Positions 29,287 through 40,322 of a stretch of 64,000 nucleotides of DNA are shown here, piece after piece; position 1 is the stretch's first letter, and the number at the start of each line of letters is the position of its first letter. This stretch comes from Acinetobacter sp. ANC 7912 (GTDB lineage: Bacteria > Pseudomonadota > Gammaproteobacteria > Pseudomonadales > Moraxellaceae), in the NCBI RefSeq assembly GCF_039862785.1, contig NZ_CP156795.1, positions 62,001-126,000 on the forward strand, read 5' to 3'. The notes under the pieces are model-generated. The model was not told the DNA's origin. It searched no databases and saw nothing but the letters and a program-made list of their open reading frames with translations. The translations under genes were made by a program, and so were the position numbers.

Positions 29287-30543
29287 ATGAACATTGCAGT
29301 ATTTGGGCATACCTTATACTCAGGCGTTATGGCAGCATTACTATCTGAATGTGGCCATCAAGTCTTCTGGTGTGATTTGCTAAAAAGACCGGATTCTGAA
29401 CTGGTGTATGCTCAGGATGAAGCAGTACAGCAGTTACTGAATAAACAGAATAACAAAGGTTTTCTCAATTACTGCAAGTTTGATGATATTCCGCTGAATG
29501 TGGATGCTTACCTGTTCAGCTTTAGCCCCACTGAAAAAGTACAAGCCGTCGAAATTCTGCGTGATCTGCAGCGGCGCCCAATTATTCATCCTAAGCTGAT
29601 GATTAATGCCTCTACTTTGGGTCTGCATGGTACAGAAAGATTTCAACAAATACTGCCTAATGATGACTGGATTTATCTACCGGATGTGATTCAGGAGGGC
29701 AATGCGCTACGTAGTTTGACAGATGCTCGCCAACTCATCGTGGGGTGTAGTAAGGAAGCAGCAAAGACGACTTTGAAGGAACTGCTTAGACCTTTATTTC
29801 CACGTGAACAGCAATACCTGTTTATGCCAGTACTTGATGCAGAATTCACTAAACTCAGTGTTTCCGGCATGTTGGCAACCCGGATCAGTTATATCAATGA
29901 CCTGGCTGGTGTGGCAGAAAAACTTGGTATTGATGTTGAGAATGTACGCCAAGGTATGGCCGCAGACAGCCGTATTGGCTCTTCCTATCTGTATCCTGGC
30001 GCCGGATTTGGGGGAGAAAACTTCTCGCATGATGTGCAAACCTTGGCGAGTACTGTATCTGATACAGGCGCTAAAAGTCAGCTGTTGGCTCAGGTCTGGG
30101 AAATTAATGAGCAGCAGAAGGAAATTCTGTTTCGCAAGCTATGGAATTATTACCATGGCGATCTGAGCGGGAAAACTGTGGCTATTTGGGGAGCTTCTTT
30201 TAAGGAAAATACAGCCCGTATTCAGCAATCGCCGATTCATGCCATGCTGGCAGCATTATGGGCCCAAGGGGTAACAGTAAGACTGCATGATCCACAAGCC
30301 TTGACCGAAATCGAAAAAGTGTATGGTCAGCGTAAGGATTTGGTGTATTGCACTGATCAATATATTGCTGCAGAGGGAGCTCATGCACTCTGTGTGGTTA
30401 CTGCTTGGAAACAGTACTGGAGTCCAAGTTACTCAACTTTACTGAAAACGATGCAACATCCCTTAATTCTGGATGGTCGGAATATCTATAATCCGGAATA
30501 CGTGAAAGCACAAGGCTTTGCTTATAAAGGGGTCGGACGCTAA
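29287..30543 (+). CDS. ugd: UDP-glucose 6-dehydrogenase family protein, atypical active site
   Basis: A 418-residue member of the UDP-glucose/GDP-mannose dehydrogenase family, placed where ugd occurs in Acinetobacter K loci. Canonical enzymes make UDP-glucuronate. Here key residues differ: the N-terminal turn is GHTLYSG instead of GxGYVG, the central helix has [17 protein letters not shown] where KxxxN is usual, and the catalytic-cysteine motif GFGGSCFPKD reads [10 protein letters not shown], with Asn245 where Cys should be. ATG 29287 is preferred over TTG 29275. It may be inactive or have another role; orthology is by position and fold. Confidence 0.75.
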   Translation: MNIAVFGHTLYSGVMAALLSECGHQVFWCDLLKRPDSELVYAQDEAVQQLLNKQNNKGFLNYCKFDDIPLNVDAYLFSFSPTEKVQAVEILRDLQRRPIIHPKLMINASTLGLHGTERFQQILPNDDWIYLPDVIQEGNALRSLTDARQLIVGCSKEAAKTTLKELLRPLFPREQQYLFMPVLDAEFTKLSVSGMLATRISYINDLAGVAEKLGIDVENVRQGMAADSRIGSSYLYPGAGFGGENFSHDVQTLASTVSDTGAKSQLLAQVWEINEQQKEILFRKLWNYYHGDLSGKTVAIWGASFKENTARIQQSPIHAMLAALWAQGVTVRLHDPQALTEIEKVYGQRKDLVYCTDQYIAAEGAHALCVVTAWKQYWSPSYSTLLKTMQHPLILDGRNIYNPEYVKAQGFAYKGVGR

Positions 30544-32216
30544 TGGAACAAAAAATACTACCTTATACCGTGGAAGATACTGAAACAGTACTGAACCGTC
30601 TAAACAGTTTAAAGCAACAGTTTGAGCCTATGCATCTCACTGAATTATTTCAGCAGGATGAGAACCGTTTTGAGCGTTTTTCAGTAAATCTTGATCCGAT
30701 TATCTTTGACTACAGTAAACATCGTGTTGATCAAAAAGTAATGCAGGCCTTGGTGCGGTTTGCCCAAGCCCAGGACTTAAATCAGTGGATCAAGAAACTC
30801 TTTTCTCAAGAAGAAATCAACTATACCGAGCAGCGTGCTGCAATGCACTGGGCATTGCGTTTGCCAGAAAAAGATAAAAAGTATAATCAACTGGCCAAGC
30901 AGGTACATGCTCAGCTCAAACGCATGTTTGCGTTGGTTGAAAAGATTCATGCCGGTCAATACCGTGGTGCGACTGGTGAAGTCATTCAGGATGTAGTGAA
31001 TATCGGCGTTGGGGGTTCGGACCTTGGGCCTTTAATGGCGACTCAGGCTTTATCTGACTTCAAGCAGCCAACACAAAAGCCACTTAATGTGCATTTTGTA
31101 TCGACGATGGATGGTAGCCAGCTTTCTGAGCTGCTACATAAACTGCGTCCTGAAACAACTTTATTTATTATTTCGTCTAAATCTTTCGGTACGATTGATA
31201 CCCTCTCGAATGCCCAAACAGTTCGTCTTTGGTTAGAAAAGACTTTAGGGCAAGATAAGCAAACGCTGAAACATCATTTTATTGGGGTATCGACTAAACC
31301 AGACAAAATGACCGCGTGGGGCATTGCTCCAGAAAATCAGTTCCAGCTTTGGGATTGGGTTGGTGGTCGTTATTCACTTTGGTCCTGTATTGGTCTGCCA
31401 ATTGCCTTAACGATTGGGGTGCAAGGCTTTAAGCATTTCCTGGCAGGGGCTTATGCCGTTGATCAACATTTCCAGACTGCCCCCTTTGAGCAGAATATTC
31501 CTGTATTGATGGGCTTATTGGGTATCTGGAATAATAATTTCCTTGATATCCAAACCCATGCGGTATTGCCATATGATGGGCGTTTGAAATATTTTGCTTC
31601 TTATTTGCAACAGCTGGAAATGGAATCTAACGGTAAATCCATTCAACGTAATGGTAATAAGGTGGAGTGGGATACTTGCCCAATCATCTGGGGTGAGGTA
31701 GGGCCAAATGCCCAGCATGCTTTCTACCAGTTGCTGCATCAGGGAACCCAGTCGGTCAGCTGTGACTTTATTACACCCGTGCAGCGTTATAACGCCAACC
31801 AGTTTACCTATGCAGACAATGCAGAAGCATTGATTGAACAGCATCATCTGGCCCTGTCTAACTGTCTGGCTCAGTCACGACTGCTAGCTTTTGGTAATCA
31901 GGCCTTAGACATAGCAGAACTTGCAGACTTACCAATGTATAAACAATACGAAGGTAATCAGCCAAGCTCGACGATTTTGTTGCAGGAATTGAATCCTTAT
32001 AGTTTAGGTATGCTGATTGCATTGTATGAACATAAAGTCTTTGTGCAATCGGTGCTTTGGAATATCAATCCATTTGACCAATGGGGCGTAGAAAAAGGCA
32101 AGGAAATTGCGAATCAGTTATTGCCGATACTGAACGGTGAACAAACTGACTTATCTAAGTTAGATACATCGACACAAGGTTTAATTCAAATTTTAATGGG
32201 GAAACAGGGTGGCTAA
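30543..32216 (+). CDS. pgi: Glucose-6-phosphate isomerase
   Basis: Interconverts glucose-6-phosphate and fructose-6-phosphate, linking central metabolism to UDP-sugar synthesis. The 557-residue length is usual. Family motifs [17 protein letters not shown] (about residue 156), [26 protein letters not shown] (about residue 275) and the C-terminal catalytic region around [15 protein letters not shown] are all present. The start ATG shares a base with the ugd stop codon (TAATG), so translation is likely coupled. Called gpi in Acinetobacter K-locus nomenclature. Confidence 0.97.
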   Translation: MEQKILPYTVEDTETVLNRLNSLKQQFEPMHLTELFQQDENRFERFSVNLDPIIFDYSKHRVDQKVMQALVRFAQAQDLNQWIKKLFSQEEINYTEQRAAMHWALRLPEKDKKYNQLAKQVHAQLKRMFALVEKIHAGQYRGATGEVIQDVVNIGVGGSDLGPLMATQALSDFKQPTQKPLNVHFVSTMDGSQLSELLHKLRPETTLFIISSKSFGTIDTLSNAQTVRLWLEKTLGQDKQTLKHHFIGVSTKPDKMTAWGIAPENQFQLWDWVGGRYSLWSCIGLPIALTIGVQGFKHFLAGAYAVDQHFQTAPFEQNIPVLMGLLGIWNNNFLDIQTHAVLPYDGRLKYFASYLQQLEMESNGKSIQRNGNKVEWDTCPIIWGEVGPNAQHAFYQLLHQGTQSVSCDFITPVQRYNANQFTYADNAEALIEQHHLALSNCLAQSRLLAFGNQALDIAELADLPMYKQYEGNQPSSTILLQELNPYSLGMLIALYEHKVFVQSVLWNINPFDQWGVEKGKEIANQLLPILNGEQTDLSKLDTSTQGLIQILMGKQGG

Positions 32217-33228
32217 AGTATTGGTAACAGGTGGGGCTGGTTATATCGGTTCTCATACCTGTCTGGAATTATTAAACGCTGGGCATGAAGTTGTCGTGTT
32301 GGATAATCTTTCCAACAGTTCTGAAGAATCACTCCATCGAGTTCAGGCTCTAGCCTCAAAAACACTGGATTTTGTCCAAGGCGATATCCGTGATCAAAAA
32401 ATTCTCGATCAGATTTTCCAAACACATCAGATTGATGCTGTGATTCATTTTGCTGGTTTGAAAGCCGTAGGTGAGAGTCAACAGATTCCGTTGGAATACT
32501 TTGACAATAACATTGCAGGTTCCATCAGTCTGTTTCAGGCGATGCAGCGCGCGCAAGTATTTAAACTTGTATTCAGTTCTTCAGCTACCGTATATGGGGA
32601 AAGCAATATTTCTCCTTTACATGAAGATATGCCAACAGGAATGCCAACCAATAACTATGGCTATACCAAGCTGATTGTTGAGCAATTACTGCAAAAGCTA
32701 TCAGCTGCAGATGAACGCTGGTCCATTGCCTTGTTGCGCTATTTTAATCCAGTCGGTGCTCACAAGAGTGGGCAGATTGGAGAAGATCCACAAGGAATTC
32801 CTAATAATTTAATGCCTTATGTGACTCAGGTTGCAGTAGGACGTCGTGAAAAACTGGCTATTTTTGGTCATGATTATGACACGCCAGATGGGACAGGAGT
32901 GCGAGATTATATTCATGTCGTAGATCTTGCCAATGCACATCTGTGTGCATTAAATAATCGACTGGGTACACAGGGTTGCCGTGTCTGGAACATCGGTACC
33001 GGTAATGGGATTTCAGTGCTGCAGGTCAAGAATACCTTTGAGCAGGTGAACGGAGTGACTATTCCATTTGAATTTGTAGCGAGACGTGAAGGGGATGTCG
33101 CCACCTGTTTTGCAGACAATACACGTGCAGTACAGGAATTAAGCTGGACGCCACAATATGGTCTGGAAGATATGCTGGCAGATAGCTGGAACTGGCAGAA
33201 GCAGAATCCGCAGGGCTATCGCGATTAA
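32209..33228 (+). CDS. galE: UDP-glucose/UDP-GlcNAc 4-epimerase (Gne1/GalE)
   Basis: A 339-residue NAD-dependent epimerase producing UDP-Gal or UDP-GalNAc. It starts with [18 protein letters not shown] (residues 4-21), and has [24 protein letters not shown] (catalytic Tyr/Lys, about residue 150) and [16 protein letters not shown] start overlaps the end of pgi by 8 bases. In Acinetobacter K loci the gene at this place is gne1, and the preferred sugar (with or without N-acetyl) is not decided by sequence. Confidence 0.95.
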   Translation: MAKVLVTGGAGYIGSHTCLELLNAGHEVVVLDNLSNSSEESLHRVQALASKTLDFVQGDIRDQKILDQIFQTHQIDAVIHFAGLKAVGESQQIPLEYFDNNIAGSISLFQAMQRAQVFKLVFSSSATVYGESNISPLHEDMPTGMPTNNYGYTKLIVEQLLQKLSAADERWSIALLRYFNPVGAHKSGQIGEDPQGIPNNLMPYVTQVAVGRREKLAIFGHDYDTPDGTGVRDYIHVVDLANAHLCALNNRLGTQGCRVWNIGTGNGISVLQVKNTFEQVNGVTIPFEFVARREGDVATCFADNTRAVQELSWTPQYGLEDMLADSWNWQKQNPQGYRD

Positions 33229-33251
33229 TTTTTCACATCAGTATCAAGCAT

Positions 33252-33279
33252 AAAAAAAGAGCCATCTGGCTCTTTTTTT
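33252..33279. terminator. Bidirectional terminator between galE and pgm
   Basis: AAAAAAAGAGCCA-TC-TGGCTCTTTTTTT forms a strong hairpin with A-run and T-run on opposite sides. It separates the convergent galE and pgm genes. Confidence 0.9.
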
Positions 33280-33283
33280 GACT

Positions 33284-34657
33284 TTAGCTGCTTTGTATCA
33301 GCTGGGTCAACTCATCCACATAGACCTGCATCGGTTTCGGTTGGCGATCGGCACGGCTTTCAATATTCAAACGCAATAGCGGTTCAGTATTGGAAGCACG
33401 AACATTCAGGCGCCAGGCATCAAATTCCAGACTGACACCATCGGTCTGGTCAATTTTTGGATTTTGATCCGCATAATGATCAAAAATCTTCTGAATCGTG
33501 GTTTGAGTATCAGTGACCTTAAAATTGATTTCACCAGAGCATGGGAATTTGGCAATCATTTCTTCAACAAGTGAAGATAAAGGTTTTTGTGTTTCAGACA
33601 GTACAGAAATTACCAACAACCATGGAATCATGCCGCTGTCACAGTAAGCGAAATCACGGAAGTAATGGTGGGCACTCATTTCACCGCCATAGATGGCATT
33701 GTGCTGACGCATTTTTTCTTTAATAAAAGAGTGTCCTGATTTGGACTGGATCGCTTCTCCTTTATACTGTTCCACAATATCAAACGTGTTCCAGACCAGA
33801 CGTGGGTCATGCACAATTTTTTCACCTGCCTGTTTGAGCAGGAATGCCTGTGCTAGGAGCCCTACAATATAATAGCCTTCAATAAATTGGCCTTTTTCAT
33901 CAAACAGGAAACAACGGTCGAAGTCACCATCCCAAGCAATGCCCATATCGGCTTGATGCTCAAGTACGGCATTACGTGTACTGTCACGATTTTCAACCAA
34001 CAGTGGATTAGGAATACCGTTTGGGAAGGTTCCATCTGCTTCGTGATGAATTTTGATAAATTCTACCGGAACATTCAGTGCTTTAAATTTTTCTTCAATC
34101 GCATCAATAACATGACCTGCAGCACCATTACCTGCATTCACTACAAGTTTCATTGAGCGAATTTTTGCAGGGTCAATATAAGTTATTAAATGATCGATAA
34201 ATTCAGGCAACAGGTTATATTTTTCAGTCTTGCCTTTTACTGAGACTTCTTTAAACTCGCTTGATTCAGCTAAGGTTTGAATCTCTTTTAACCCGGAGTC
34301 TGCACCAATTGGACGGGCATTTTCACGGACCAGTTTCATGCCATTGTAGTCCATCGGATTGTGGCTCGCGGTAATTTCGATCCCGCCCTGAACATCCAGA
34401 TGGAATGCACCGAAATAAACTTCTTCTGTACCTGTCATCCCTAAATCGATAACATTCACACCTGCATCATTGAGGCCTTTGATGGTGGCTTGTTTGAGTG
34501 CTTCGCTGGTTAAACGTACATCACAACCAACGACAATAGTTTTAGGTTGATAGATCTGTCCATAGGCACGACCAATTTTATAAGCGATCTCTTCAGTAAG
34601 TTCGGTACCTAATTTGCCACGAATATCGTAGGCTTTAAAGCAAGTTAGCTTTGTCAT
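33284..34657 (-). CDS. pgm: Phosphomannomutase/phosphoglucomutase (AlgC/ManB type)
   Basis: A 457-residue phosphohexomutase interconverting hexose-6-phosphate and hexose-1-phosphate, feeding GalU. The phosphoserine loop is [14 protein letters not shown] (about residue 97), the metal-binding loop is [15 protein letters not shown] (about residue 240), the sugar-specificity loop is [14 protein letters not shown] (about residue 320) and the phosphate-contacting loop is near [15 protein letters not shown]. It is the usual right-hand member of the Acinetobacter K-locus flank. Confidence 0.96.
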   Translation of the reverse strand: MTKLTCFKAYDIRGKLGTELTEEIAYKIGRAYGQIYQPKTIVVGCDVRLTSEALKQATIKGLNDAGVNVIDLGMTGTEEVYFGAFHLDVQGGIEITASHNPMDYNGMKLVRENARPIGADSGLKEIQTLAESSEFKEVSVKGKTEKYNLLPEFIDHLITYIDPAKIRSMKLVVNAGNGAAGHVIDAIEEKFKALNVPVEFIKIHHEADGTFPNGIPNPLLVENRDSTRNAVLEHQADMGIAWDGDFDRCFLFDEKGQFIEGYYIVGLLAQAFLLKQAGEKIVHDPRLVWNTFDIVEQYKGEAIQSKSGHSFIKEKMRQHNAIYGGEMSAHHYFRDFAYCDSGMIPWLLVISVLSETQKPLSSLVEEMIAKFPCSGEINFKVTDTQTTIQKIFDHYADQNPKIDQTDGVSLEFDAWRLNVRASNTEPLLRLNIESRADRQPKPMQVYVDELTQLIQSS

Positions 34658-34675
34658 TTTTTATCGTCCATCTCT

Positions 34676-34706
34676 AGAAAAAAGGCTGGAATCACCAGCC
34701 TTTTTA
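34676..34706 (-). terminator. Terminator after glmS
   Basis: GGCTGG-AATCA-CCAGCC (34684-34700) with T-run following in the leftward direction, between glmS and pgm. Confidence 0.8.
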
Positions 34707-34715
34707 TCAAAAAAA

Positions 34716-36554
34716 TTATTCTACAGTGACGGATTTCGCAAGATTACGAGGTTGATCGACATCTGTGCCACGCAGTACTGCCACATGATAAGAAAGTAAT
34801 TGTACTGGGATGCTATATACAATTGGTGCCAGCAGAGCATCTACACTTGGTACATACACCACATGTTGGCGTTCTTTGGCTTTGATGCCGCTGTTCTCGT
34901 CCGCAAATACAAACAGTTCACCACCACGGGCTTGGACTTCTTCCATATTGGACTTCAGTTTGTCCAGCATGTCATCCTGTGGTGCCAGGATAACCACAGG
35001 CATATCATTATCTACCAGTGCCAGTGGACCATGTTTCAGTTCACCGGCGGCATAGCCTTCTGCATGAATGTAAGAAATTTCTTTCAGTTTCAGGGCACCT
35101 TCCAATGCAATCGGGAAGTGGGTACCACGGCCTAGGAACAGGCAATGCTGTTTTTCTACAAACAGTTCAGACAGACGCAGGATTTCCGGATTATGCTGCA
35201 AGGTGTCCAGAATCACTTTAGGGGTATGCCACAGTTCAGAGGTAATTTCAGCAATTTGTTCTGCTGAAATGGTGTTTTTGACACTACCTATTTTCAGGAC
35301 TAACAGCATCAGCGCAGCCAGCTGGGTGGTAAAGGCTTTGGTGGATGCGACACCAATTTCCGGCCCTGCCAGGGTCAACAGGCTATGGTTGGTTTCACGC
35401 ACCATTGAAGAAGTTGCAACGTTACAAATGGTCATGGTGGTGATATTTAGGCCTTTGGCTGCAGCACGTTTTTGCGTGTCACGTAGTGCAGCTAAAGTAT
35501 CGGCAGTTTCACCTGACTGCGAAATACATACGTAGAGTGTATTATTGACAATCACAGGTGAGCGATAACGGAATTCGCTGGCGATCTCCACCTGGCAAGG
35601 CAGGTCAATCAGCTGTTCAAACCAGTATTTCGCAATCATGCCAGCATGGTAACTGGTACCACAGGCAATAATCTGAACTTGCTGGATTGTTGAAAAATCT
35701 GCAACAGCATCAGCAAGGAAATCTTCACGCAGCTTATTGCCATTCAACGCTTGAGAAATGGTTTGCTTGATTGCTTCCGGCTGCTCATAGATTTCCTTGA
35801 GCATATAATGCTTATATTCACCTTTAGACGCATTGCTGACAGTAGCATCTAGTTCCTTAACAGGACGATCGACCAATTTGCCATCCACAAAAACTTCTAT
35901 TGTATTACGGGTCAGACGTGCGATATCACCTTCTTCCAGATAGATAAAGCGGTTGGTAATTGGGAGTAATGCAAGCTGGTCAGAACTGATAAAATTCTCG
36001 CCGATACCGACACCAATCACCAGAGGAGAACCTTCACGTACGGTAATCAGTTCATCAGGATGTTCCGTATGCACGATGCCTAGCGCATAAGCACCTTTGA
36101 GTTGAGGCACAACCTGGCGTACTGCTTCCAGTAGGCTAGATGTCGATTTCAGCGCATCATTGACGAGATGCGCAACCACCTCAGTATCTGTTTGTGAAGT
36201 AAACACATAACCTAAGGCTTCCAGGTCATCTTTAAGTTCTTGGTAGTTTTCAATAATACCATTATGGACGACTGCAACATTGCCAGATACATGCGGGTGG
36301 GCATTATTTTCTGTTGGTTTACCATGAGTTGCCCAGCGAGTATGGGCAATACCCAGTGAACCAGTAATTTGAGATTCATTGACCGCCTGTTCCAGATTGG
36401 CGACTTTCCCGACACGGCGTTCACGCAGCACCTGGTTTTGATTGATGAGTGCCAAACCTGCTGAGTCATAACCACGGTATTCCAGACGTTTTAAGCCTTC
36501 TATAAGAATATTGCTGATGTTTCGTTCCGCAATACCACCGACGATACCACACAT
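34716..36554 (-). CDS. glmS: Glutamine-fructose-6-phosphate aminotransferase (isomerising)
   Basis: Makes glucosamine-6-phosphate from fructose-6-phosphate and glutamine, the first step to UDP-GlcNAc. The 612-residue protein has a glutaminase domain starting at Cys2 (MCGIVGG), with HTRWATHGKPTENNAHPH at about residue 72 and the two SIS sugar-binding domains (CISQSGETADTLAALR, about residue 348, and a second one after 460). The C-terminus ends in the typical PRNLAKSVTVE. It is 12 bases downstream of glmU, forming a two-gene unit for UDP-GlcNAc supply. Confidence 0.98.
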   Translation of the reverse strand: MCGIVGGIAERNISNILIEGLKRLEYRGYDSAGLALINQNQVLRERRVGKVANLEQAVNESQITGSLGIAHTRWATHGKPTENNAHPHVSGNVAVVHNGIIENYQELKDDLEALGYVFTSQTDTEVVAHLVNDALKSTSSLLEAVRQVVPQLKGAYALGIVHTEHPDELITVREGSPLVIGVGIGENFISSDQLALLPITNRFIYLEEGDIARLTRNTIEVFVDGKLVDRPVKELDATVSNASKGEYKHYMLKEIYEQPEAIKQTISQALNGNKLREDFLADAVADFSTIQQVQIIACGTSYHAGMIAKYWFEQLIDLPCQVEIASEFRYRSPVIVNNTLYVCISQSGETADTLAALRDTQKRAAAKGLNITTMTICNVATSSMVRETNHSLLTLAGPEIGVASTKAFTTQLAALMLLVLKIGSVKNTISAEQIAEITSELWHTPKVILDTLQHNPEILRLSELFVEKQHCLFLGRGTHFPIALEGALKLKEISYIHAEGYAAGELKHGPLALVDNDMPVVILAPQDDMLDKLKSNMEEVQARGGELFVFADENSGIKAKERQHVVYVPSVDALLAPIVYSIPVQLLSYHVAVLRGTDVDQPRNLAKSVTVE

Positions 36555-36566
36555 AATGATTTCCCC

Positions 36567-37931
36567 TTATTTCTTGATCTTTTGCGGACGCTGATAATTT
36601 TCTTTAATAAACTGCTTGGAGCGTTCTACTGCGAGACAGTTTTCTGCCACATCACGGGTAATGGTAGAACCAGCCCCAACTGTTGCACCATTGCCGATTT
36701 GAACCGGGGCAACTAGTGAACTATTAGAGCCAATAAATGCATTGTCGCCAATGATGGTTTTAAATTTATTCGCACCATCATAGTTACAGGTAATCGTGCC
36801 TGCACCAATATTTGAACCAGAGCCCACTTCAGCATCACCGAGATAAGTAAAGTGATTGGCTTTTGAACCGAAACCAATGCTTGAGTTTTTCACTTCCACA
36901 AAGTTACCAATATGCACTTCATCTGCTAGTTTTGCCCCTGGGCGTAAACGTGCAAATGGGCCAATCTGTGCATCTTCACCGACAACCGCATTATCAAAGA
37001 CGCTATATGGCTGAACTTTTGTGCCCGCTGCAATTTTAGTATTTTTCAGGATACAACCTGCACCGATTTCGACATTGTCACCGAGTTCACAGTCCCCTTC
37101 GATAATCACATTGATATCGATACGGACATCTTTACCGACAGTAAGCTGGCCACGCAGGTCAAAACGGCTTGGATCAATGAGGTGTACACCTTGTTGCATT
37201 AACTGCTTCGCTTGGAATGCTTGAAATTGACGTTCTAAAGCAGCAAGTTGAACACGGTCATTAACGCCTTCTACTTCAAAAGCCAGCTCAGGTTCTACAG
37301 ATGCAACACTCATACCATCGGCCAAAGCCATTGCCACGATATCGGTCAGGTAATATTCACCTTGTGCATTGTCATTGCTTAAACGTGGAAGCCATTCATG
37401 TAATTTGGCATTGCTTACCGCATAGATCCCGGTATTAATTTCTTTAATTTGACGCTGTTTTTCAGATGCATCTTTATGTTCAACAATGGCTTGAATTTCA
37501 CCATTGTCACGCACAATACGGCCATAACCAGTTGCATCTGCTAGGGTTAAAGTTACTAGGCCAATACCGGTATCTTGAGTTGCATTCAGTAGATTCTGCA
37601 AGGTTGCAGGGGTAATGCAAGGGACATCACCCGACAGGATCAGCGAGATACCATCTTTGGGTAAGACCGGTAAAGTCATCTGTACCGCATGGCCAGTTCC
37701 TAGCTGTTCAGCTTGTTCTACCCATTTGATATCTTGGTCAGCAAATGCTGTCTGAACTAAATTGCCACCGTGGCCATAAATGGTAATGATATTGCCTGCA
37801 TTGAGTTTTTTTGCAGTTTCAATCACATGACCGAGTAAAGGGCATCCTGCAAGTGGTTGTAACACTTTGGGTAAGTTAGAACGCATACGGGTTCCTTTAC
37901 CTGCAGCCAGAATAATAACAGTCGTTGACAT
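36567..37931 (-). CDS. glmU: Bifunctional N-acetylglucosamine-1-phosphate uridyltransferase / glucosamine-1-phosphate acetyltransferase
   Basis: Makes UDP-GlcNAc from glucosamine-1-phosphate by acetylation and uridylation. The 454-residue protein has the N-terminal pyrophosphorylase motif [20 protein letters not shown] (about residues 8-27) and [10 protein letters not shown]. The C-terminal half, from about residue 250, is a left-handed beta-helix with repeated isoleucine-patch hexapeptides and the catalytic-His segment [19 protein letters not shown]. Its product feeds both glycan clusters in this window. Confidence 0.98.
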   Translation of the reverse strand: MSTTVIILAAGKGTRMRSNLPKVLQPLAGCPLLGHVIETAKKLNAGNIITIYGHGGNLVQTAFADQDIKWVEQAEQLGTGHAVQMTLPVLPKDGISLILSGDVPCITPATLQNLLNATQDTGIGLVTLTLADATGYGRIVRDNGEIQAIVEHKDASEKQRQIKEINTGIYAVSNAKLHEWLPRLSNDNAQGEYYLTDIVAMALADGMSVASVEPELAFEVEGVNDRVQLAALERQFQAFQAKQLMQQGVHLIDPSRFDLRGQLTVGKDVRIDINVIIEGDCELGDNVEIGAGCILKNTKIAAGTKVQPYSVFDNAVVGEDAQIGPFARLRPGAKLADEVHIGNFVEVKNSSIGFGSKANHFTYLGDAEVGSGSNIGAGTITCNYDGANKFKTIIGDNAFIGSNSSLVAPVQIGNGATVGAGSTITRDVAENCLAVERSKQFIKENYQRPQKIKK

Positions 37932-37951
37932 GTTGTAATCCTAATAATGGC

Positions 37952-38473
37952 TTAAGCCACGGTGAAATAAAAATATAACCAGATGCATAATGCAGCCCAG
38001 AGGCCGGCAATAATATCATCCAGCATGATGCCAAAACCACCACCCACTTGGCGATCAACAACCCGAATAGGCCACGGTTTCCAGACATCAAATAAACGGA
38101 ACAGGGCAAAGCCAATCAATAGCCAAAGCCAGTTCATTTGTCCTAAATATAGAACAGGTAAAAAGGTAATAGACTGCCCGGTGAACTCATCCCAGACAAT
38201 CCGACCATCATCATGTACGCCCATCAATTCAGCAGTTTTGCCACAGATATAAATCCCTAAAAAGGACATCACGATCATCACCATGATCGAAGCAGGTAGG
38301 CCAATCACCAACCAGATGGGAACGAATAACAGGGCAAAGGCAGAGCCAAAAGTCCCTGGTGCTTTGGGAATTAGTCCGGAACCAAAGCCTACACCACAGA
38401 ACGTAATAAAACGTTCATAGATGGACATGGATTTAAAATTAATCGTGGGTTTATGCAAAGTGTTGATATCCAT
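37952..38473 (-). CDS. pgpA: Phosphatidylglycerophosphatase A
   Basis: A 173-residue inner-membrane phosphatase that dephosphorylates phosphatidylglycerophosphate to phosphatidylglycerol. Motifs FGSGLIPKAPGTFGS (about residue 30), DDGRIVWDEFTGQ (about residue 87) and DVWKPWPIRVVDRQVGGG (about 128) match the family, with several hydrophobic helices. Its start lies inside the end of thiL (about 23 bases overlap); an internal Met at residue 16 is an alternative start. The thiL-pgpA pair is conserved in many gammaproteobacteria. Confidence 0.95.
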   Translation of the reverse strand: MDINTLHKPTINFKSMSIYERFITFCGVGFGSGLIPKAPGTFGSAFALLFVPIWLVIGLPASIMVMIVMSFLGIYICGKTAELMGVHDDGRIVWDEFTGQSITFLPVLYLGQMNWLWLLIGFALFRLFDVWKPWPIRVVDRQVGGGFGIMLDDIIAGLWAALCIWLYFYFTVA

Positions 38474-39368
38474 TTAAATTCAGTATGACCTCATCTTCAT
38501 GGTATTTCAAAGACAAGGTCTGATTTTCAGTAATTGTACCAATTCTTGTTATATTTATATCAGGTTGTTGTTCTAATAGTTGAGCATAATGCTGCGGACT
38601 TATAGTAAAGCATAATTCATAGTCATCCCCGCCTGCAAGTGCATATTGCCATTGTTTTTCATGATTTAAATCTTGCAAAGCAGGACTAAGCGGCAGTTTT
38701 TCCAGCTCTAAAGTAGCACCCACGTCAGAGCCTTTCAGAATATGTCCTAGATCCTGAGCCAAGCCATCTGAGACATCGATCATACTGTTAGCTAAGCCTT
38801 TTAATGTTGTACCAAGCTGACAGCGTGGCGTTGGATAATCTAATCGTTTTTGTAGTGGATGACCTAAATTTTGTAAGGCAAAAGCGGCATCACCTATAGT
38901 TCCGCTGACACAAATTAGATCGCCAACTTTGGCTCCAGTACGAGGAACAGCTTTGCCAGTCTCTACCCAGCCTAAGGCAGTCACGGTAATGGTGAGATGC
39001 GGGCTTTGTGTGGTATCACCACCGATTAAACTCACCCCAAATTGATCGCAACAATCATAGAGACCCTGACTAAAGGCTTTTAGCCAGTCATGATCAATTT
39101 GGGGTAGGCTCAAGGCAAGCAGAATACTATGCGGGGTTGCACCCATGGCAGCAAGATCAGACAGATTGACCGCAACCGATTTCCAGCCAATGGCATGGGG
39201 ATTGGTATCTAAGGGGAAATGTCTTCCAGCAACGAGCGTATCGGCACAGATGACCAGTTGTTGCTGAGGCGGGGGAGTGAGCAAGGCTGAGTCGTCACCG
39301 ACCCCTAAATCGACAGATGCGGAGGTTGGACGATTAAAATAGGTGTCGATAATTGAAAACTCAGCCAT
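38451..39368 (-). CDS. thiL: Thiamine-monophosphate kinase
   Basis: Phosphorylates thiamine monophosphate to the active cofactor thiamine diphosphate. The 305-residue protein has the N-terminal GVGDDSALLTP nucleotide/metal site (about residue 22), HAIGWKSVAVNLSDLAAMGA (about residue 58) and GGDTTQSPHLTITVTALG, then VSDGLAQDLGHIL and AGGDDYELCF, all characteristic. It sits in the conserved ribH-nusB-thiL-pgpA order. Confidence 0.97.
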   Translation of the reverse strand: MAEFSIIDTYFNRPTSASVDLGVGDDSALLTPPPQQQLVICADTLVAGRHFPLDTNPHAIGWKSVAVNLSDLAAMGATPHSILLALSLPQIDHDWLKAFSQGLYDCCDQFGVSLIGGDTTQSPHLTITVTALGWVETGKAVPRTGAKVGDLICVSGTIGDAAFALQNLGHPLQKRLDYPTPRCQLGTTLKGLANSMIDVSDGLAQDLGHILKGSDVGATLELEKLPLSPALQDLNHEKQWQYALAGGDDYELCFTISPQHYAQLLEQQPDINITRIGTITENQTLSLKYHEDEVILNLNGYQHFA

Positions 39369-39386
39369 ACAACAATTCGACTAAAA

Positions 39387-39836
39387 TCAGTGAGATTGTT
39401 GTTTTTCTGCTGCACGTAAAGTTGTCGCTAAACGATCCAGTACACCGTTGATGTACTTATGGCTGTCTGCACCGCCAAAATGTTTAGCAAGCTCAATCGC
39501 TTCATCCAGGACCACGCGGTATGGAATTTCCAGATGCTCTTTCAATTCATACGCACCCAGACGTAAAGTTGCAAGCTCAACGCCGTCAAGCGCTGCAATT
39601 TCGCGATCAAGCACAGGAGTCAGTAGCGCATCCAGTGCTTCATGATTGGCAACCACCTCGGTCAACAATTCATGATAATAGCTCAGATCCACTTTGTGCA
39701 TCGCATTGTCCACACGTGTACGTGCTTCAATCTCATGCACCGGATTGTGGCTCATTTGCCATTCATAAATTCCTTGTACAGCAAAGCGACGAGCTTTACG
39801 TTTTGCTGCATAAGTTGCTTGAAGTGTTTGCGACAT
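39387..39836 (-). CDS. nusB: Transcription antitermination factor NusB
   Basis: A 149-residue RNA-binding protein which, with NusE, binds boxA and supports rRNA antitermination. Helical throughout; the N-terminal [18 protein letters not shown] and C-terminal [20 protein letters not shown] and [15 protein letters not shown] segments are typical. It follows ribH by 4 bases. Confidence 0.96.
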   Translation of the reverse strand: MSQTLQATYAAKRKARRFAVQGIYEWQMSHNPVHEIEARTRVDNAMHKVDLSYYHELLTEVVANHEALDALLTPVLDREIAALDGVELATLRLGAYELKEHLEIPYRVVLDEAIELAKHFGGADSHKYINGVLDRLATTLRAAEKQQSH

Positions 39837-39840
39837 AGCG

Positions 39841-40311
39841 TTAAATAGCCTTTAACAAGTTTACCATTTCAATAGCAGTCAAAGCAGCTTCACTACCTTT
39901 GTTACCTGCTTTTGTACCCGAGCGTTCAATCGCCTGTTCGATACTGTCCGTAGTCAATACACCATTAATTACAGGAAGACCAGCGTCTAGGCCAACCACG
40001 CCTAAACCTTTGGCACATTCACCTGCAACGAAGTCGAAGTGAGGCGTGCTGCCACGAATCACTGCGCCCAGCGCGATGATGGCATCGAAACGATCTGAAG
40101 CAGCCAGTTTTTTAGCAACCACAGGAAGTTCCCAAGCACCAGGTGCATGAACAACAGTGATATTATCCTCTGATACGCCATGACGTTTCAATGTATCAAT
40201 GGCACCTTCTAACAGATGTTCAACAACAAAGCTATTAAAACGGCCAACTAAGATCGCGTAACGGTCTTCGTTCGCGAGATGTAACATACCTTCAATACGG
40301 CGAACTGCCAT
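39841..40311 (-). CDS. ribH: 6,7-dimethyl-8-ribityllumazine synthase
   Basis: Catalyses the penultimate step of riboflavin synthesis, condensing 5-amino-6-ribitylaminouracil with dihydroxybutanone phosphate. The 156-residue protein has [18 protein letters not shown] (about residue 22), [17 protein letters not shown] and the signature [20 protein letters not shown] with the catalytic His (about residue 93). It forms icosahedral or smaller ring assemblies in other bacteria. It lies between ribBA and nusB in one leftward operon. Confidence 0.97.
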   Translation of the reverse strand: MAVRRIEGMLHLANEDRYAILVGRFNSFVVEHLLEGAIDTLKRHGVSEDNITVVHAPGAWELPVVAKKLAASDRFDAIIALGAVIRGSTPHFDFVAGECAKGLGVVGLDAGLPVINGVLTTDSIEQAIERSGTKAGNKGSEAALTAIEMVNLLKAI

Positions 40312-40322
40312 AGCAACCTCGA

